Shown here: in pieces, positions 17,203 through 26,697 of the stretch
How positions within the stretch are numbered: the first letter of the stretch is position 1
Layout of the letters: each line of letters begins with the position of its first letter
Assembly (NCBI GenBank): GCA_022844275.1
Contig: JALHMB010000007.1
Span: 1-64,000 of the forward strand
Source: Hyphomicrobiaceae bacterium
GTDB taxonomy: Bacteria > Pseudomonadota > Alphaproteobacteria > Rhizobiales > Hyphomicrobiaceae
Direction: 5' to 3'
Length of the DNA: 64,000 nt
Notes under the pieces: generated by a model
Databases searched by the model: none
Seen by the model: only the letters and a program-made list of their open reading frames with translations
What the model was told of the DNA's origin: nothing
Made by a program: the position numbers and the translations under genes

Positions 17203-17390
17203 CGTCATACCTCCGAGCCTATGATGGCTGGCAATCGTATCCGGGCGTCCGGCGTTCCATGTCCCCGAGGCGAGCACCGTCTACCAATAGCCAAGGTTGA
17301 TAGTGGTCGCCGGTTCCGCTGTGCACGTAGGTCACGCCACCGACGTCAGTGCGGGTAGGCAGCAGGCGCTACGGGCGCGGAGGCAGTGTC

Positions 17391-17576
17391 ATGAGCGATG
17401 ACTACACGAAGCGATCGGAGGACGTAGACGGGATCGTCATCCCCGACGGCACGCAGCTGGCCGTCGTGGGTCTAGACATTGAGAACGAGAGCGTGCAGGT
17501 CGAGTTTTCAGTTGACGGTAGGGTGATGCGTGCGTGGGTGCCTGCAGCAATGTTTGAGAAGATCTTAATGAACTAG
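17391..17576 (+). CDS. Small VIPxGTQ-family protein (61 aa)
   Basis: Intact paralogue of the gene at 15779, with the shared core IVIPDGTQLAVVGLDIENES and FSVDGRVMRAWVPAAMFEKI. The pattern suggests a small beta-rich fold. Function unknown; the duplication inside one island is notable. Confidence 0.6.
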   Translation: MSDDYTKRSEDVDGIVIPDGTQLAVVGLDIENESVQVEFSVDGRVMRAWVPAAMFEKILMN

Positions 17577-17639
17577 CTGACTTAAGGCCCTTAAAGGGCA
17601 CCGTAGTCAGTCATGCAGAGACTACGGGAGATCGCGCAG

Positions 17640-19328
17640 CTAAACAGGGATACCGCGACGTGTTGCTCGGCACCACGAGCCAATGTTGCCAACGAAATCC
17701 CAAACATCGCCACTGGATGGTTTGACGTACGCATCGTCATTAGGATCGCTGCCCATTGCGCCAAAAATTGTAGCACGCCAGCTTTGCGACCCCTGTTTTT
17801 TGCGGGGCACGTCGAGCGCTGGCAACCAGCGTTCAACTTCGCCAATCTTCACAATGAAATACCCGTACTGTGCGAGTGCGTCGCAAAAATTTTCTGCGCT
17901 CTCTAACTCTTGCTCTGACAAAAGTGACAGCCCCCCGTGGCGCTTGAAATACTCCCGTGGGTTCTCACCTTCGGGCGCCGCCTTCTCCAGGCTTGCCAGC
18001 ACCTTGAGCCTATGATTTTGGCTCGCGTCGAGCTGATCTGATGGATAAAAGGAGGCCCGGAGGTGACGGGTGTACACTTCACCGCCGTCCTTGACCAAAT
18101 CCACATCCACGATCGCCGCAGTCGGGATGCCCAACTTTCGCAAAGGCTCAACAATCTTAGGTATCGTTGCCTTTCCGTCCGCATTGAGGAACAACGCGTG
18201 AGAGATGCCACGCGCGTCGCCAGCAACAATCAATCGATGATTGATCTCTTCATAGAAGGCTCGGTCCGCGTCCGCCTCCGTGACGATGACATTCTGAAAG
18301 AAGAGGGCATTGATCACGCCCACGGACCGGAGTAACGGGTCCATCATCAGGCGCGAAAGATCAACGCTGCTGAGCAACCTCGCGGTACCCTCCACTCCAT
18401 CATAGGCGAGCCGGACTATGTTGACGCTCGCACCCGATTGGATGGCGCCCATAACAAATTGCGCGCTGTGAGTGGCGGCGAAGATATGCTTCCTCTCTCT
18501 AACGGCTGCACTGGCGAGCTCACGACCCAATTGATGAGAGAGTGACGGATGAAGAAAAGCTTCCGGCTCATCGACGATGATGATTTTCGGATCTCCTGCA
18601 TATACCTGGAGCATGATGCCCGTGAATGCTTTAACTCCATCGCTAACTTGATCGAGCTTGCGGGCAGATCGTACCCAGTCTAGGGCAGCATCATTGTAAC
18701 TCCTCTCATCAACCGGAGGCGTGTCACCAAAGTGAATTTGCACTTGGTCTGCCGAGAAGGCGTCAATACCGATATGCAGACCGATTGCATTGTGAACGAT
18801 GCGACGGAGGTTCGTCCGCTTCGCGTCACTCACATAGAGCCGAGCGAGCGGCAACTTTGGATTAGTTAGATCTCCACGAGCCTGGGGCTGCAGCAATCGC
18901 ACTCGCTCCGCCCCATCTAAGCTGAGCGTCCACCCGTCGACATGCCAACTCGCGGCATTACGGGGATGTGCGTTTGGCTGTGTTCGCGCGGCAATATATT
19001 GCTCTCTGCTGAGTCGGGTACGACCGTGTCGACTGTTCTCACACAAGAACATTCCTGCGGATAGCTGCTCACCGGGAAACGGAGGCAAGGACAGGCGCTC
19101 AATATCGGTGTGCGCCACCTCTGCGTCGTCAGCGGCGAACATCAATCTTCCAAGGATGGAGTTACCAGAGGCGTCTCCTTCCCTGCAAAATCTGTGAATC
19201 TCCCTTAAGAGCAGGCTCTTGCCGGAATTGTTGGCGCCCACAAAAATCGTAACTGACGGCGGGAGTTCAAGCGCGAGGGGCGGCTGTTCCTGAGCCGATC
19301 CGAACTTAAGCTCGATGCGCGTTAGCAT
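17640..19328 (-). CDS. OLD-like AAA ATPase with TOPRIM-type nuclease domain
   Basis: 562 residues from ATG 19328 (MLTRIELKF). Walker A is GANNSGKS (~residue 32), the signature-like segment is KLDQVSDGVKAF, Walker B is IIIVDEPEAFLHPSLSHQ, and the switch His is in FAATHSAQF. The C-terminal part carries a TOPRIM-like arrangement: Glu in IVTEADADRAFYEEI and Asp-X-Asp in AAIVDVDLVKDGG. This is the layout of OLD-family ATP-dependent nucleases, several of which act in anti-phage defence. No partner gene (for example a Gap helicase) is adjacent, so a stand-alone class 1 OLD protein is likely. Confidence 0.82.
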   Translation of the reverse strand: MLTRIELKFGSAQEQPPLALELPPSVTIFVGANNSGKSLLLREIHRFCREGDASGNSILGRLMFAADDAEVAHTDIERLSLPPFPGEQLSAGMFLCENSRHGRTRLSREQYIAARTQPNAHPRNAASWHVDGWTLSLDGAERVRLLQPQARGDLTNPKLPLARLYVSDAKRTNLRRIVHNAIGLHIGIDAFSADQVQIHFGDTPPVDERSYNDAALDWVRSARKLDQVSDGVKAFTGIMLQVYAGDPKIIIVDEPEAFLHPSLSHQLGRELASAAVRERKHIFAATHSAQFVMGAIQSGASVNIVRLAYDGVEGTARLLSSVDLSRLMMDPLLRSVGVINALFFQNVIVTEADADRAFYEEINHRLIVAGDARGISHALFLNADGKATIPKIVEPLRKLGIPTAAIVDVDLVKDGGEVYTRHLRASFYPSDQLDASQNHRLKVLASLEKAAPEGENPREYFKRHGGLSLLSEQELESAENFCDALAQYGYFIVKIGEVERWLPALDVPRKKQGSQSWRATIFGAMGSDPNDDAYVKPSSGDVWDFVGNIGSWCRATRRGIPV

Positions 19329-19513
19329 TGCATTCCTTTGGCTACAAACTTGGCACAACCCCGCAGGGCGCACTGTTCAGAGCAATGTCAACATCCAGCA
19401 ACGCGCCAAATGATCGAGCCCTTCGCGGGCTATTTCACTTTGAGAGCTCGTCACCTTGGGCCGCCTGCGGTCGCTGGCAGGCGCTCGAGTTGCTGGCGCC
19501 CCTTCAATGCCCC

Positions 19514-20548
19514 CTACATGCACACATAAGCATAGAGCGGATGACCTGGAGCGCAGAAGCCGGGACAAAGATTGACCCTCACCTGATTACTCGTGCAGCG
19601 CGGCTCGAATGCTGTAGGCATCGGATTTGGTCCCCAACACCCGCATACACGCATGCCAAATCCTGAAGGCAGACCCGATTGCGTGGGGCTGGGTATCTGA
19701 TTCATGTCAGGGACCAATGAGCCCATAGCTTGCCCGACCACGGTGTTGCACCAGCATGAGGTACCTACGGGCGCCGATCCATTCACATGGCATATTCCCG
19801 CGTTACTGCTGCATTGGCTGGACATCCCTGCAGCGCCAAATGGTACGACCGGGCGGTTAAACACTGCCGGATTCGGCGGGGAGCCGGATGAAAACTGCCC
19901 CTGGTTTCTCACCGCGGTCCAAGCGCCATATCGAGTCTCTGCTTGGTAGGCTTCGTTCTCCACTTCCCCGTGGCTGCGAAGATATCGGATCGCGAAATCG
20001 CGTATCCCCCACCGTTGGTACTGCGCAACGTGCGTAAGCTCGTGTACCCACAGACTCAGATTGTACAAGGCGTCATTCTCGAACTTGAACACGATTACAT
20101 AGTCGAGAACTATCGCAGAAGCCTCGCCGTATCGAATTGCGTTGACCTGCAGAGTAAGATCGCCCCCGCCTTGAACACGATATCTCGCGACATTCATAAT
20201 CGCATCGGGAATGAAGCCTGACAAATTCTGCCGTATCTCATCCGGGATCGGCTGGACACCGATCCGTAGCGCGTCATCTCGTGAGCGCGCAATCAGCTCT
20301 TGAAGTGCCGGAGCACCAGCCTGCACGAAGGTCTCGTTGACAGCTCGGCTCGCCCCTTCTTCAATCGCCTTATAGGGTGGTACCGCATCCTTGAGTTGAC
20401 GATGCGCGTCGTCTAACGCAGTTCCGGCCCCGGGAGCGATGATGTTGATTGCATCCCCGAGCAATCCACCAGCAAAAGCCGCGCCAACAGATGGTAAGAG
20501 AGCAAGGGAAAGGCTGATCAAGGGAATAAGACAACGCAATATCGACAT
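19514..20548 (-). CDS. Secreted protein with DUF4157-like HExxH metalloprotease motif
   Basis: 344 residues. A Sec signal peptide (LIPLISLSLALLPSVGAAFA) is followed by a helical region and the motif LWVHELTHVAQYQRWG, which matches the zinc-binding HExxH-plus-Gln pattern of DUF4157 proteins. The C-terminal ~110 residues are cysteine-rich (CNTVVGQ, CGCWGPNP, CPGFCAPG) and probably disulfide-bonded in the periplasm or outside the cell. DUF4157 domains occur in toxins and contractile-injection cargo; here it may be an enzyme or only a structural relic. No injection-system genes are nearby. Confidence 0.65.
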   Translation of the reverse strand: MSILRCLIPLISLSLALLPSVGAAFAGGLLGDAINIIAPGAGTALDDAHRQLKDAVPPYKAIEEGASRAVNETFVQAGAPALQELIARSRDDALRIGVQPIPDEIRQNLSGFIPDAIMNVARYRVQGGGDLTLQVNAIRYGEASAIVLDYVIVFKFENDALYNLSLWVHELTHVAQYQRWGIRDFAIRYLRSHGEVENEAYQAETRYGAWTAVRNQGQFSSGSPPNPAVFNRPVVPFGAAGMSSQCSSNAGICHVNGSAPVGTSCWCNTVVGQAMGSLVPDMNQIPSPTQSGLPSGFGMRVCGCWGPNPMPTAFEPRCTSNQVRVNLCPGFCAPGHPLYAYVCM

Positions 20549-20682
20549 GGAGTTCTCCGATCGTTGAAATGATAAGACCGTAAAATTTAGTCATAGCAGA
20601 TTAGCTGAATTAGCTCAGTTGTCGACAGCGGGCGATCAAGCTGCCCCCCGAGGGGCAGGGGCATCCGGCACGCGCGCGCCAC

Positions 20683-20845
20683 GTGCGCTTTCTCGGCGAT
20701 GCCGCGCTCGTCGAGATGGCCATGCAGGGGCTACGATGCGCCGATCAAGGCTCTCGTGCACGAGAGCGAGGTGCCCGCACGCGGCCGAGATATCGGTGTG
20801 GAGATCTCCCCCCAGCGCGTGCTCGTCTTCGCTGCAGAGACATAG
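20683..20845 (+). pseudogene. Remnant of an ABC-transporter ATPase C-terminal (TOBE-type) domain
   Basis: Two frames together give a TOBE-like end: the first reads VRFLGDAALVEMAMQG (from 20683), then after a one-base shift near 20730 the next reads YDAPIKALVHESEVPARGRD and IGVEISPQRVLVFAAET, stop at 20843. The rest of the ATPase is absent. This is a relic, interpreted from pattern only. Confidence 0.5.
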
Positions 20846-21317
20846 ACCTTTCGCCCTGGCGGTTGATCTTCTATTCGCTGGGAGAAGGTCTTCTGTTTGC
20901 GAAACAGTCAGCTCTGTCTTGTGCGGATATAATTCCCGCGCGGCGCAGGTTTTACTCTGCAAGAGCGTAGTCGATTCGACGGCCTCTAGTGGCAGCTCGA
21001 GCGCAGCCACGGCGGCCGAAGAACTGGCTCACGGACATCTTGTTGAGGGTTGAGAAGTCGGCGACTTGCGTCGAGATGTATGCCTCCAAAAGAAAGACGT
21101 CCGCGGAAGCGACCTTGCGGTTGATGAGAGTGGGTCCGTTAAGCCTGTTAAAGGGCATCGATCACAACCGACAGAAACTACGTCGTGTGCGCGATCTATC
21201 TGGCATCAATGCCGAGGCCACCACTTGCGCGCACACGGGCACTGGCACCTGGAACGGCTTACGACCCATCGAGCCTCTCCGAGCAAAGTCGATTGTTCGT
21301 AGCCAGCAGTTAGCCAG
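20846..21317 (+). other. Non-coding stretch without recognised gene
   Basis: 472 bp between the TOBE remnant and the methyltransferase stop. Open frames exist but none has a ribosome site or recognisable protein. It is probably debris of earlier insertions. Confidence 0.4.
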
Positions 21318-22265
21318 CTACCGAGGCCGCCGAGTCCATCCGCGCGCAAATCGCTTAACCCGCTTACCCCATCCGCGATACCACTTCTTTCTACCGCGGA
21401 ACGGGAAGATGCGAGCGAGCGCGGCTTCGCTCTTAGCGCAGATGCAGTGGTTCATGCCGGCACTGGTCGTATCCAATCGCTCTGACAGACGACGGCTCGC
21501 CGGATCATTGGATGACATCCACACATTGAGGGGCGCTATGAACTCAACGTGGGCGAGCCCGCAGTGCTGCAGCACTTCAATTAGGAGCGCGCGTGGGTAA
21601 GGGCGCTCCAGTGTGTGGAATTCGCGCATTACGTCCATGTACTCGGGGCGAATGCCACCCGTTCTGTTTTCGCCCTCGATAATGACCATTACGCCGGTGT
21701 CAGATAGAAGCGGTGCGAGATGAGACAGGGCGGCCAACGGATCGTAGAAGTGATGCAGGCAGGACTCGAGCATGACGGCCGAGAACTGTCCGTTCAAGAG
21801 ACTGGGGGCAGGCGACTGCTCGATATTGAGGAGATTGAAGCGCTCTCGAGCCACTTCTGCTGAAATCCCGAGCTGGGGGTCTTCCATGAGCCGCCGCCGC
21901 GCAAGCACAATGAAGTCCTCGGAGATATCAAATCCATGCGCCTCATAGCCCATGCGCGTCATAAAATGACTAAGCCATCCGGCCCCGCACGCAACGTCCA
22001 ATATCTTGGACCCGCCCGGTAGACGAAGGGTAGCAAGCGCATTGGTGAAATTGTACTGATACGCAACCGCTTCCTCCAAGCCTCTCTCCCAGCCATCGCC
22101 GTTGCCGAGCGCATTCAGAGGTTTTGTCAGAGCATAGCGTTCGATGCCGGCCCTAGTGTGCTTCTGAAAATTGCGCTCGACGTAAGTCATTGCCCCGCGG
22201 TGCCAGTCGACGCCCTCAGGTACTTCAGAATTAATTTGGTGCAGAATTTCAGCTCTGCTTCTCAT
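21318..22265 (-). CDS. SAM-dependent class I methyltransferase
   Basis: 315 residues. The Rossmann motif I is ILDVACGAGWLSHFMTRMGY, motif II ends in HGFDISEDFI, and a Tyr/Phe-rich LESCLHHFYDP segment follows, typical of small-molecule or sugar methyltransferases. The C terminus is strongly basic (RGRKKWYRGWGKRVKRFARG). Neighbouring acyltransferase and GT61 genes suggest a role in decorating a surface polysaccharide. The true substrate is unknown. Confidence 0.8.
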   Translation of the reverse strand: MRSRAEILHQINSEVPEGVDWHRGAMTYVERNFQKHTRAGIERYALTKPLNALGNGDGWERGLEEAVAYQYNFTNALATLRLPGGSKILDVACGAGWLSHFMTRMGYEAHGFDISEDFIVLARRRLMEDPQLGISAEVARERFNLLNIEQSPAPSLLNGQFSAVMLESCLHHFYDPLAALSHLAPLLSDTGVMVIIEGENRTGGIRPEYMDVMREFHTLERPYPRALLIEVLQHCGLAHVEFIAPLNVWMSSNDPASRRLSERLDTTSAGMNHCICAKSEAALARIFPFRGRKKWYRGWGKRVKRFARGWTRRPR

Positions 22266-22503
22266 TCCTCGGCTCCCTCGCTGCCTCGCGCCGATCTCGG
22301 TCGCACGTGCACCTCGCGGATGACGCCTGGCTCGACGAGTCAGGCATCGGCGAACGTCAGGACTATGTACTCATCGGCAACATCCCGTGACTGAGGCAGT
22401 TGCCAAAGGAGTTTTCAACCCAAAAGTGCGTTGGAGCCCTCGGCGGCGTTCGCGTTCCCAGGTTAGGTGGGATTCTGAGTAGTACAGCGACCGGGGGCTA
22501 AAG

Positions 22504-23667
22504 ATGCACACGACATCCGCTCGAGCCGATGAGCGAATCGAGTTTGCAAACACGCTTCGCGGCATCGCGGCGCTTCTGGTTCTGATCTCGCACTACTTTG
22601 GAGTGTTCTGGCTAAATAACCCCGTGGCATCCGAGCTTGCGGGCGCGCCCGCGATCAGCGCGCTACAGGTGCCAGGGTTCATCCGGAGAATGGATATATC
22701 GCCGTTGAACTGGGGCGCCATTGGTGTCTCCCTGTTCTTTCTTATCAGCGGATTTGTTATCCCGTTCTCATTCGATCGCTATGCAGTGCGCGGTTTCCTT
22801 GTCGGTCGAGTGCTGCGAATCTATCCGACGTACTTCGTTGGATTTGCTGTCTCGATCGTGTCTCTCGTCAGCGCAACCCAATATTTCGGTGTGCCGTTCC
22901 CATACGCGCTCAAGCAGGTCCTGCTCCACATTCCTGGCTTGAGAGAACTTGTCGGGCCCCCCTCGATCGACGGCATCGTTTGGACGCTCGAGGTCGAAAT
23001 CAAGTTCTATCTCATATGCGCACTGATCGCGCCGTGGCTGCGAAGAGGTTCCCTGCTCGTATTTCTTGTACCGGCGGCAATATTTGCAATCGCCTTAGCG
23101 ACAGTGCCGATCCTATCGCATTTGCTTCCGAGCACTCGACTGTATGGCATGGTTGTCGCCGTAATGGTGACCGGTCAATACATCGTCTACATGTTCATTG
23201 GCGTGGCGTTGCATTTTGCGTTTCGCCGTGTGCATGGCGAGATGCTGATGGCAACGATTGCCGCGTCTTTGTTCTTCGCGATGACGTTCCTGTGGACGTA
23301 CGGTGTCACGCCAAATGTCACTGGCTTTGCTTGGAGCTACGGCTTCTCATGCATCGTGTTCGTCGCCTCGATGATTCTTGCGCACCACTTCCAACGCAAT
23401 ATGGTGACAGGGTTTCTAGCTGACATCAGCTATCCGTTGTACGTTTCTCATCCGGTGTTAGGCTACGCCATGCTCCGCATATCGGTCGGAGAGGGCTTGC
23501 CGCCTTGGATCTGCGTGACGGTCACAACCGCGGCGGCGATTGCTCTCGCGTATGCCATACACGTGTTGGTGGAGCGGCCATCACAGTTGATCGGGCGGAA
23601 GTTAGCGAGTGCATCTTCGCAATCGAGGCCAGAGCGCTCTGTGCGGATTGAAGCGCACGCCAGCTAG
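22504..23667 (+). CDS. Acyltransferase 3 family membrane protein (OafA/YrhL-like)
   Basis: 387 residues with about ten transmembrane segments. The family start motif is present (FANTLRGIAALLVLISHYFG, with the catalytic-type His), as is FFLISGFVIPFSFDR and the VGRVLRIYPTYFV segment. Members O-acylate polysaccharides, lipid A or nodulation factors at the inner membrane. The C-terminal tail is basic and cytoplasmic. Divergent from the methyltransferase; both may modify one glycan. A perfect 7-bp hairpin (23686-23703) lies after the stop, without a T-run. Confidence 0.88.
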   Translation: MHTTSARADERIEFANTLRGIAALLVLISHYFGVFWLNNPVASELAGAPAISALQVPGFIRRMDISPLNWGAIGVSLFFLISGFVIPFSFDRYAVRGFLVGRVLRIYPTYFVGFAVSIVSLVSATQYFGVPFPYALKQVLLHIPGLRELVGPPSIDGIVWTLEVEIKFYLICALIAPWLRRGSLLVFLVPAAIFAIALATVPILSHLLPSTRLYGMVVAVMVTGQYIVYMFIGVALHFAFRRVHGEMLMATIAASLFFAMTFLWTYGVTPNVTGFAWSYGFSCIVFVASMILAHHFQRNMVTGFLADISYPLYVSHPVLGYAMLRISVGEGLPPWICVTVTTAAAIALAYAIHVLVERPSQLIGRKLASASSQSRPERSVRIEAHAS

Positions 23668-23926
23668 AATTCGGCCGATGCAGGCGTCCCAATACGTTGG
23701 GACTGAGTGGCGCGCCGATGCCACCGCGCGCGATATTCGAACTACGAAACCGGGCCGCTGCCGGTGACTGAACAGCTGCAGCTCCGCGGTTGTAGCGTGC
23801 CCTTTTATGACGGGCCGTCGGTTTACTGCTGTTTATCGAATGGCACTCACGCTGTTAAGCCGTTCCGCCGTCATGGACCATTCCCCCGTTCCGTGCTACT
23901 TTTGGCGATACTTTACGGAGGGGCCG

Positions 23927-24157
23927 ATGTTTGAAGTTGCTGGGATTAACATTCTACTGATTGTCGCTGCGCTCTGCTTTTTGCTTTTTTCTTCTGGTAG
24001 AATCGCGCGCTTGCACGTGCGTCAGCCCGGACCTGATTTGGACTTACCGGAGTCCAAGCGGGAACCCTGGTCCATAGTCGAGCGCGTTTCCGCCGTCCTA
24101 GGCATTCTTTCGTTCGTCCTGTACGCTGTCGAGAAAGTCTGGGTCGTTATCAAGTAG
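23927..24157 (+). CDS. Small two-span membrane protein (76 aa)
   Basis: ATG 23927 with GGAGGGG just upstream. Hydrophobic segments at residues ~7-24 (INILLIVAALCFLLF) and ~55-73 (VLGILSFVLYAVEKVWVVI) flank a polar loop. No family is recognised. Confidence 0.55.
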   Translation: MFEVAGINILLIVAALCFLLFSSGRIARLHVRQPGPDLDLPESKREPWSIVERVSAVLGILSFVLYAVEKVWVVIK

Positions 24158-24184
24158 ATCCGACTTCGCGCCTACCCCGATCCG

Positions 24185-24670
24185 TCAGCTCGGAACCTTC
24201 CCGATTTCCTGGAATGTGAGGGTTCCATTTACTGTGAGGGCATCATTCGGTGCGCCCATGCGCACTACAGCCTTCTGACCTGGCTCGAGCACAATGCGCT
24301 CGCACTCCGCCGGGAGGTATTTCCAGCCCGCCGCGACGTTCATGGCGTCGGCCAGCATGAGCACTGCGGACGCGGTAGATGACAACGTAGTGGACGGTGC
24401 CGAGACTGCGGTTCCCGCCGTCGGCGCTCCCGTATGCCGGAGCACGTTACGTGGCGTGATGGTTGAACCCACCGCGACCGACGTCGTGCCCACCAGAATA
24501 GACATGGACAGCATCTCGGCTTCGGCGTCGCCGGCATCGCTGTACTGGGCGATGCCGATTTCTCGGATCACCACGCGAGAACTCGAGTTTGCCGTTACGA
24601 AGAACATATCCTGCGCATTGGTCGTCAAAGCCACGGCACTGAAGGGTGCAGTGAAGACTGGTCCGCTCAT
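24185..24670 (-). CDS. Phage decoration-like structural protein
   Basis: 161 residues from ATG 24670. The beta-rich sequence, with VFTAPFSAVALTTNAQDMFF, the segment QYSDAGDAEAEMLSMSILVG and the ending ALTVNGTLTFQEIG, matches a family of small proteins seen in structural modules of alphaproteobacterial prophages, probably capsid or tail decoration. It is the last gene of the minus-strand phage-like run. Assignment is by remembered pattern, not alignment. Confidence 0.55.
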   Translation of the reverse strand: MSGPVFTAPFSAVALTTNAQDMFFVTANSSSRVVIREIGIAQYSDAGDAEAEMLSMSILVGTTSVAVGSTITPRNVLRHTGAPTAGTAVSAPSTTLSSTASAVLMLADAMNVAAGWKYLPAECERIVLEPGQKAVVRMGAPNDALTVNGTLTFQEIGKVPS

Positions 24671-24689
24671 CAAAGCCCCCTCGGTTCCA

Positions 24690-25028
24690 TTAAATTGCAA
24701 AATGCGCAGCGTTCGCGCGCTTCGCTTCAGCTCGCCGTCGATTGCTCTCGGCAATGCGCGCGCGTCCCTCAGGCGTGCGAGGCCCAGTGCTCAAGCCCCC
24801 ATGCCACTTACATCGGCCACTGCGCAGGGCGACGCCTCGGCAAGGCTGACCGCCATGCTTTTTCCTCGCCCCGCACAGCTTCTTGCCAGCCGGCGGCTGG
24901 TAGGGCCGCTCCCGGAGCTGCGCAGCTAGCTGCTGCGCAACCTCGCGGGCTCGAGCCTCGGCCGTGATTTCATTGCGCGTGGGCGTGGCCGGTACGCGCA
25001 GCGTGCTTGACCGCCTCAGCTTCCTCAT
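24690..25028 (-). CDS. HGGxSTG-domain small protein
   Basis: 112 residues. The core CGARKKHGGQPCRGVALRSG then RCKWHGGLSTGPRTPEGRAR is the HGGxSTG signature, a small Cys/His module seen in phage and genomic-island proteins. Its start (ATG 25028, GGAGG upstream) overlaps the end of the preceding gene by 59 bp. The function is unknown; metal or nucleic-acid binding is plausible. Confidence 0.72.
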   Translation of the reverse strand: MRKLRRSSTLRVPATPTRNEITAEARAREVAQQLAAQLRERPYQPPAGKKLCGARKKHGGQPCRGVALRSGRCKWHGGLSTGPRTPEGRARIAESNRRRAEAKRANAAHFAI

Positions 25029-25554
25029 ATGCCTTTGCCTCCGAGACGATCTCCTCCGGCGACGGCATCACCATGCGGAGACTTTTGAGGTAACCGTCCA
25101 TGACATGGATCGCGTCCTCTTCGAGCTTGATGTCTCGCGCGATCATCGAGCCATCGAGGCCGATGACGCGCCAGAGCGTGCCAGGCTGGAAATCGACGCG
25201 GATCGCAGGCTTACCCTTCACGAACGGAACGACCTTGAGGCGGCTGCTATCGGCGAGCTCGCCATCGTCCTCGTACTCCTGCGGGAGACGTGGCCAGAGA
25301 TCGACGACAGCGCCACCGCGCTGCGCCGTGATGACCGTCACGTAGCAGTCGACTAGGTTGTCATGGGTGCGCACGCGGATGAGATCGCCGCTGGCCAGCC
25401 TATCGCCAAAGTTGGCCCAAAAGGCTTGATCGAACACCACGCCGAACTCGATGCCCGGGTCCAGGGTGATCGAAAATTCTCGATAGATCTGAGAGGCGAG
25501 CTTCAGGGCGCCTTCGGCGAGCCGCTTCTTGCCGTTCATGCTGATGACATTCAT
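24970..25554 (-). CDS. Phage-module hypothetical protein
   Basis: 194 residues from ATG 25554 (MNVISMNGKKRLAEGALKLA). A beta-rich middle with acidic patches is followed by a helical tail ending in KHAARTGHAHAQ. No domain is recognised; it lies between unknown virion-like genes on the same strand. Confidence 0.6.
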   Translation of the reverse strand: MNVISMNGKKRLAEGALKLASQIYREFSITLDPGIEFGVVFDQAFWANFGDRLASGDLIRVRTHDNLVDCYVTVITAQRGGAVVDLWPRLPQEYEDDGELADSSRLKVVPFVKGKPAIRVDFQPGTLWRVIGLDGSMIARDIKLEEDAIHVMDGYLKSLRMVMPSPEEIVSEAKAYEEAEAVKHAARTGHAHAQ

Positions 25555-25576
25555 TGGGTAGTCCTTTCGCTGTGAC

Positions 25577-26401
25577 CTAGTGGCTGCCCATCTCTTCACG
25601 AACTCGACGCCTGATCTCGGCCTCACGGGCTGCGGTCTTTCGGTCGCGCTCAGCCTCGGCTGCGCGCTCCTTCGCCCATTCCGCGTTGCGCTCGACAACC
25701 CGGTCATCCGTGGCTTGCTGGCGCGCCTGGCGCTTCTGCTTCTCGCGCTTCTCGGCCAAGTCGGCCATCTGCCGCTTGACGGCATCAGGCATCTTGACGG
25801 GCGGGCGCTCGATCGAGACGCGCCGAAGCTCGTTGGGGAATATCTCGCTCGCTGACCACGTCGGGCGGATCCAGATCTCGACGGGCTTATCGAGGCTGTT
25901 TAACAATCTTAAGAGAGGCGAGTGCGGGTCGATGTGCTCGGAAGTCACACGCCGATCGTTGAAGAACGAGGCGACGGCCCACTTCAGCGCAGCGCGGCGA
26001 AACCGCGTGTCTTTCGCATCCAAGCTGAACACCCCGTCGTAGCGCGTGGCCCAGCCCCAGACATCGTGGTAGCCCTCGCCGAGCGGCATGGTCAGGTTGA
26101 CATTGCCGTCACCGATGCAATCGATGCCGACCGGGGTAAAGGGCAAGGCGATGCCGATTCCTGGTCCGACCGGGCGCGAGGTGATTGTCAGATGCGCCGC
26201 GTCGTTCGCCTCGTCGTAGAGCCTAAGCGCATCGGTCACCATGTTGCCGAGGGTCTGATTGCCAGACGAGAGATCACCCCAGACTGGTGCCGCCTCCGTC
26301 GATGTCGTGACCTCTCGAATGATCCAGAGAGGCCGCGGACGAAGCTCGCCCTTCACCTCGCGGACCTGCGGGCAGACGTAGAGCTGGCGGTTCGTCGTCA
26401 T
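25577..26401 (-). CDS. Phage-module hypothetical protein with long C-terminal coiled coil
   Basis: 274 residues. Residues ~1-190 are globular, with a GIGIALPFTPVGIDCIGDGN stretch; residues ~205-272 are a charged Lys/Arg/Glu/Ala helix (MADLAEKREKQKRQARQQAT) likely to form a coiled coil. Starts in an ATGA overlap with the gene upstream. Perhaps a minor structural or assembly protein; not recognised. Confidence 0.6.
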   Translation of the reverse strand: MTTNRQLYVCPQVREVKGELRPRPLWIIREVTTSTEAAPVWGDLSSGNQTLGNMVTDALRLYDEANDAAHLTITSRPVGPGIGIALPFTPVGIDCIGDGNVNLTMPLGEGYHDVWGWATRYDGVFSLDAKDTRFRRAALKWAVASFFNDRRVTSEHIDPHSPLLRLLNSLDKPVEIWIRPTWSASEIFPNELRRVSIERPPVKMPDAVKRQMADLAEKREKQKRQARQQATDDRVVERNAEWAKERAAEAERDRKTAAREAEIRRRVREEMGSH

Positions 26402-26697
26402 AGCGTGGCGTCCAATCTGCCGGGTCTGCCGGCGAAGAACTCCATCTTGACCCCGCCTGAAGCGCGCATCGCTGCGACCAGCATGACGTCATAACTGCCA
26501 TCGACCGCACGGCAGCGGACAATGTCATGCGTCGATATCTTCGGGCATCGCGCCCACGTCGCCGGCAGGAATAGCGAGGCGTACGATCGGGAAGCCGGGA
26601 CGATGACGAACCACGTGCGGGCCTTCGCGCCATCTGCCGAGAGCAAGGCCTCGTCGATGCAATGGGTGGGGTTAAGCGGCTTTGTGTCGGCCATCAC
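26398..26697 (-). CDS. Phage-module hypothetical protein (99 aa)
   Basis: Small protein joined to both neighbours by ATGA overlaps (26694-26697 and 26398-26401), which argues for a real, coupled operon. The sequence (TWFVIVPASRSYASLFLPAT) has alternating beta-strand character. No family recognised. Confidence 0.6.
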   Translation of the reverse strand: MMADTKPLNPTHCIDEALLSADGAKARTWFVIVPASRSYASLFLPATWARCPKISTHDIVRCRAVDGSYDVMLVAAMRASGGVKMEFFAGRPGRLDATL

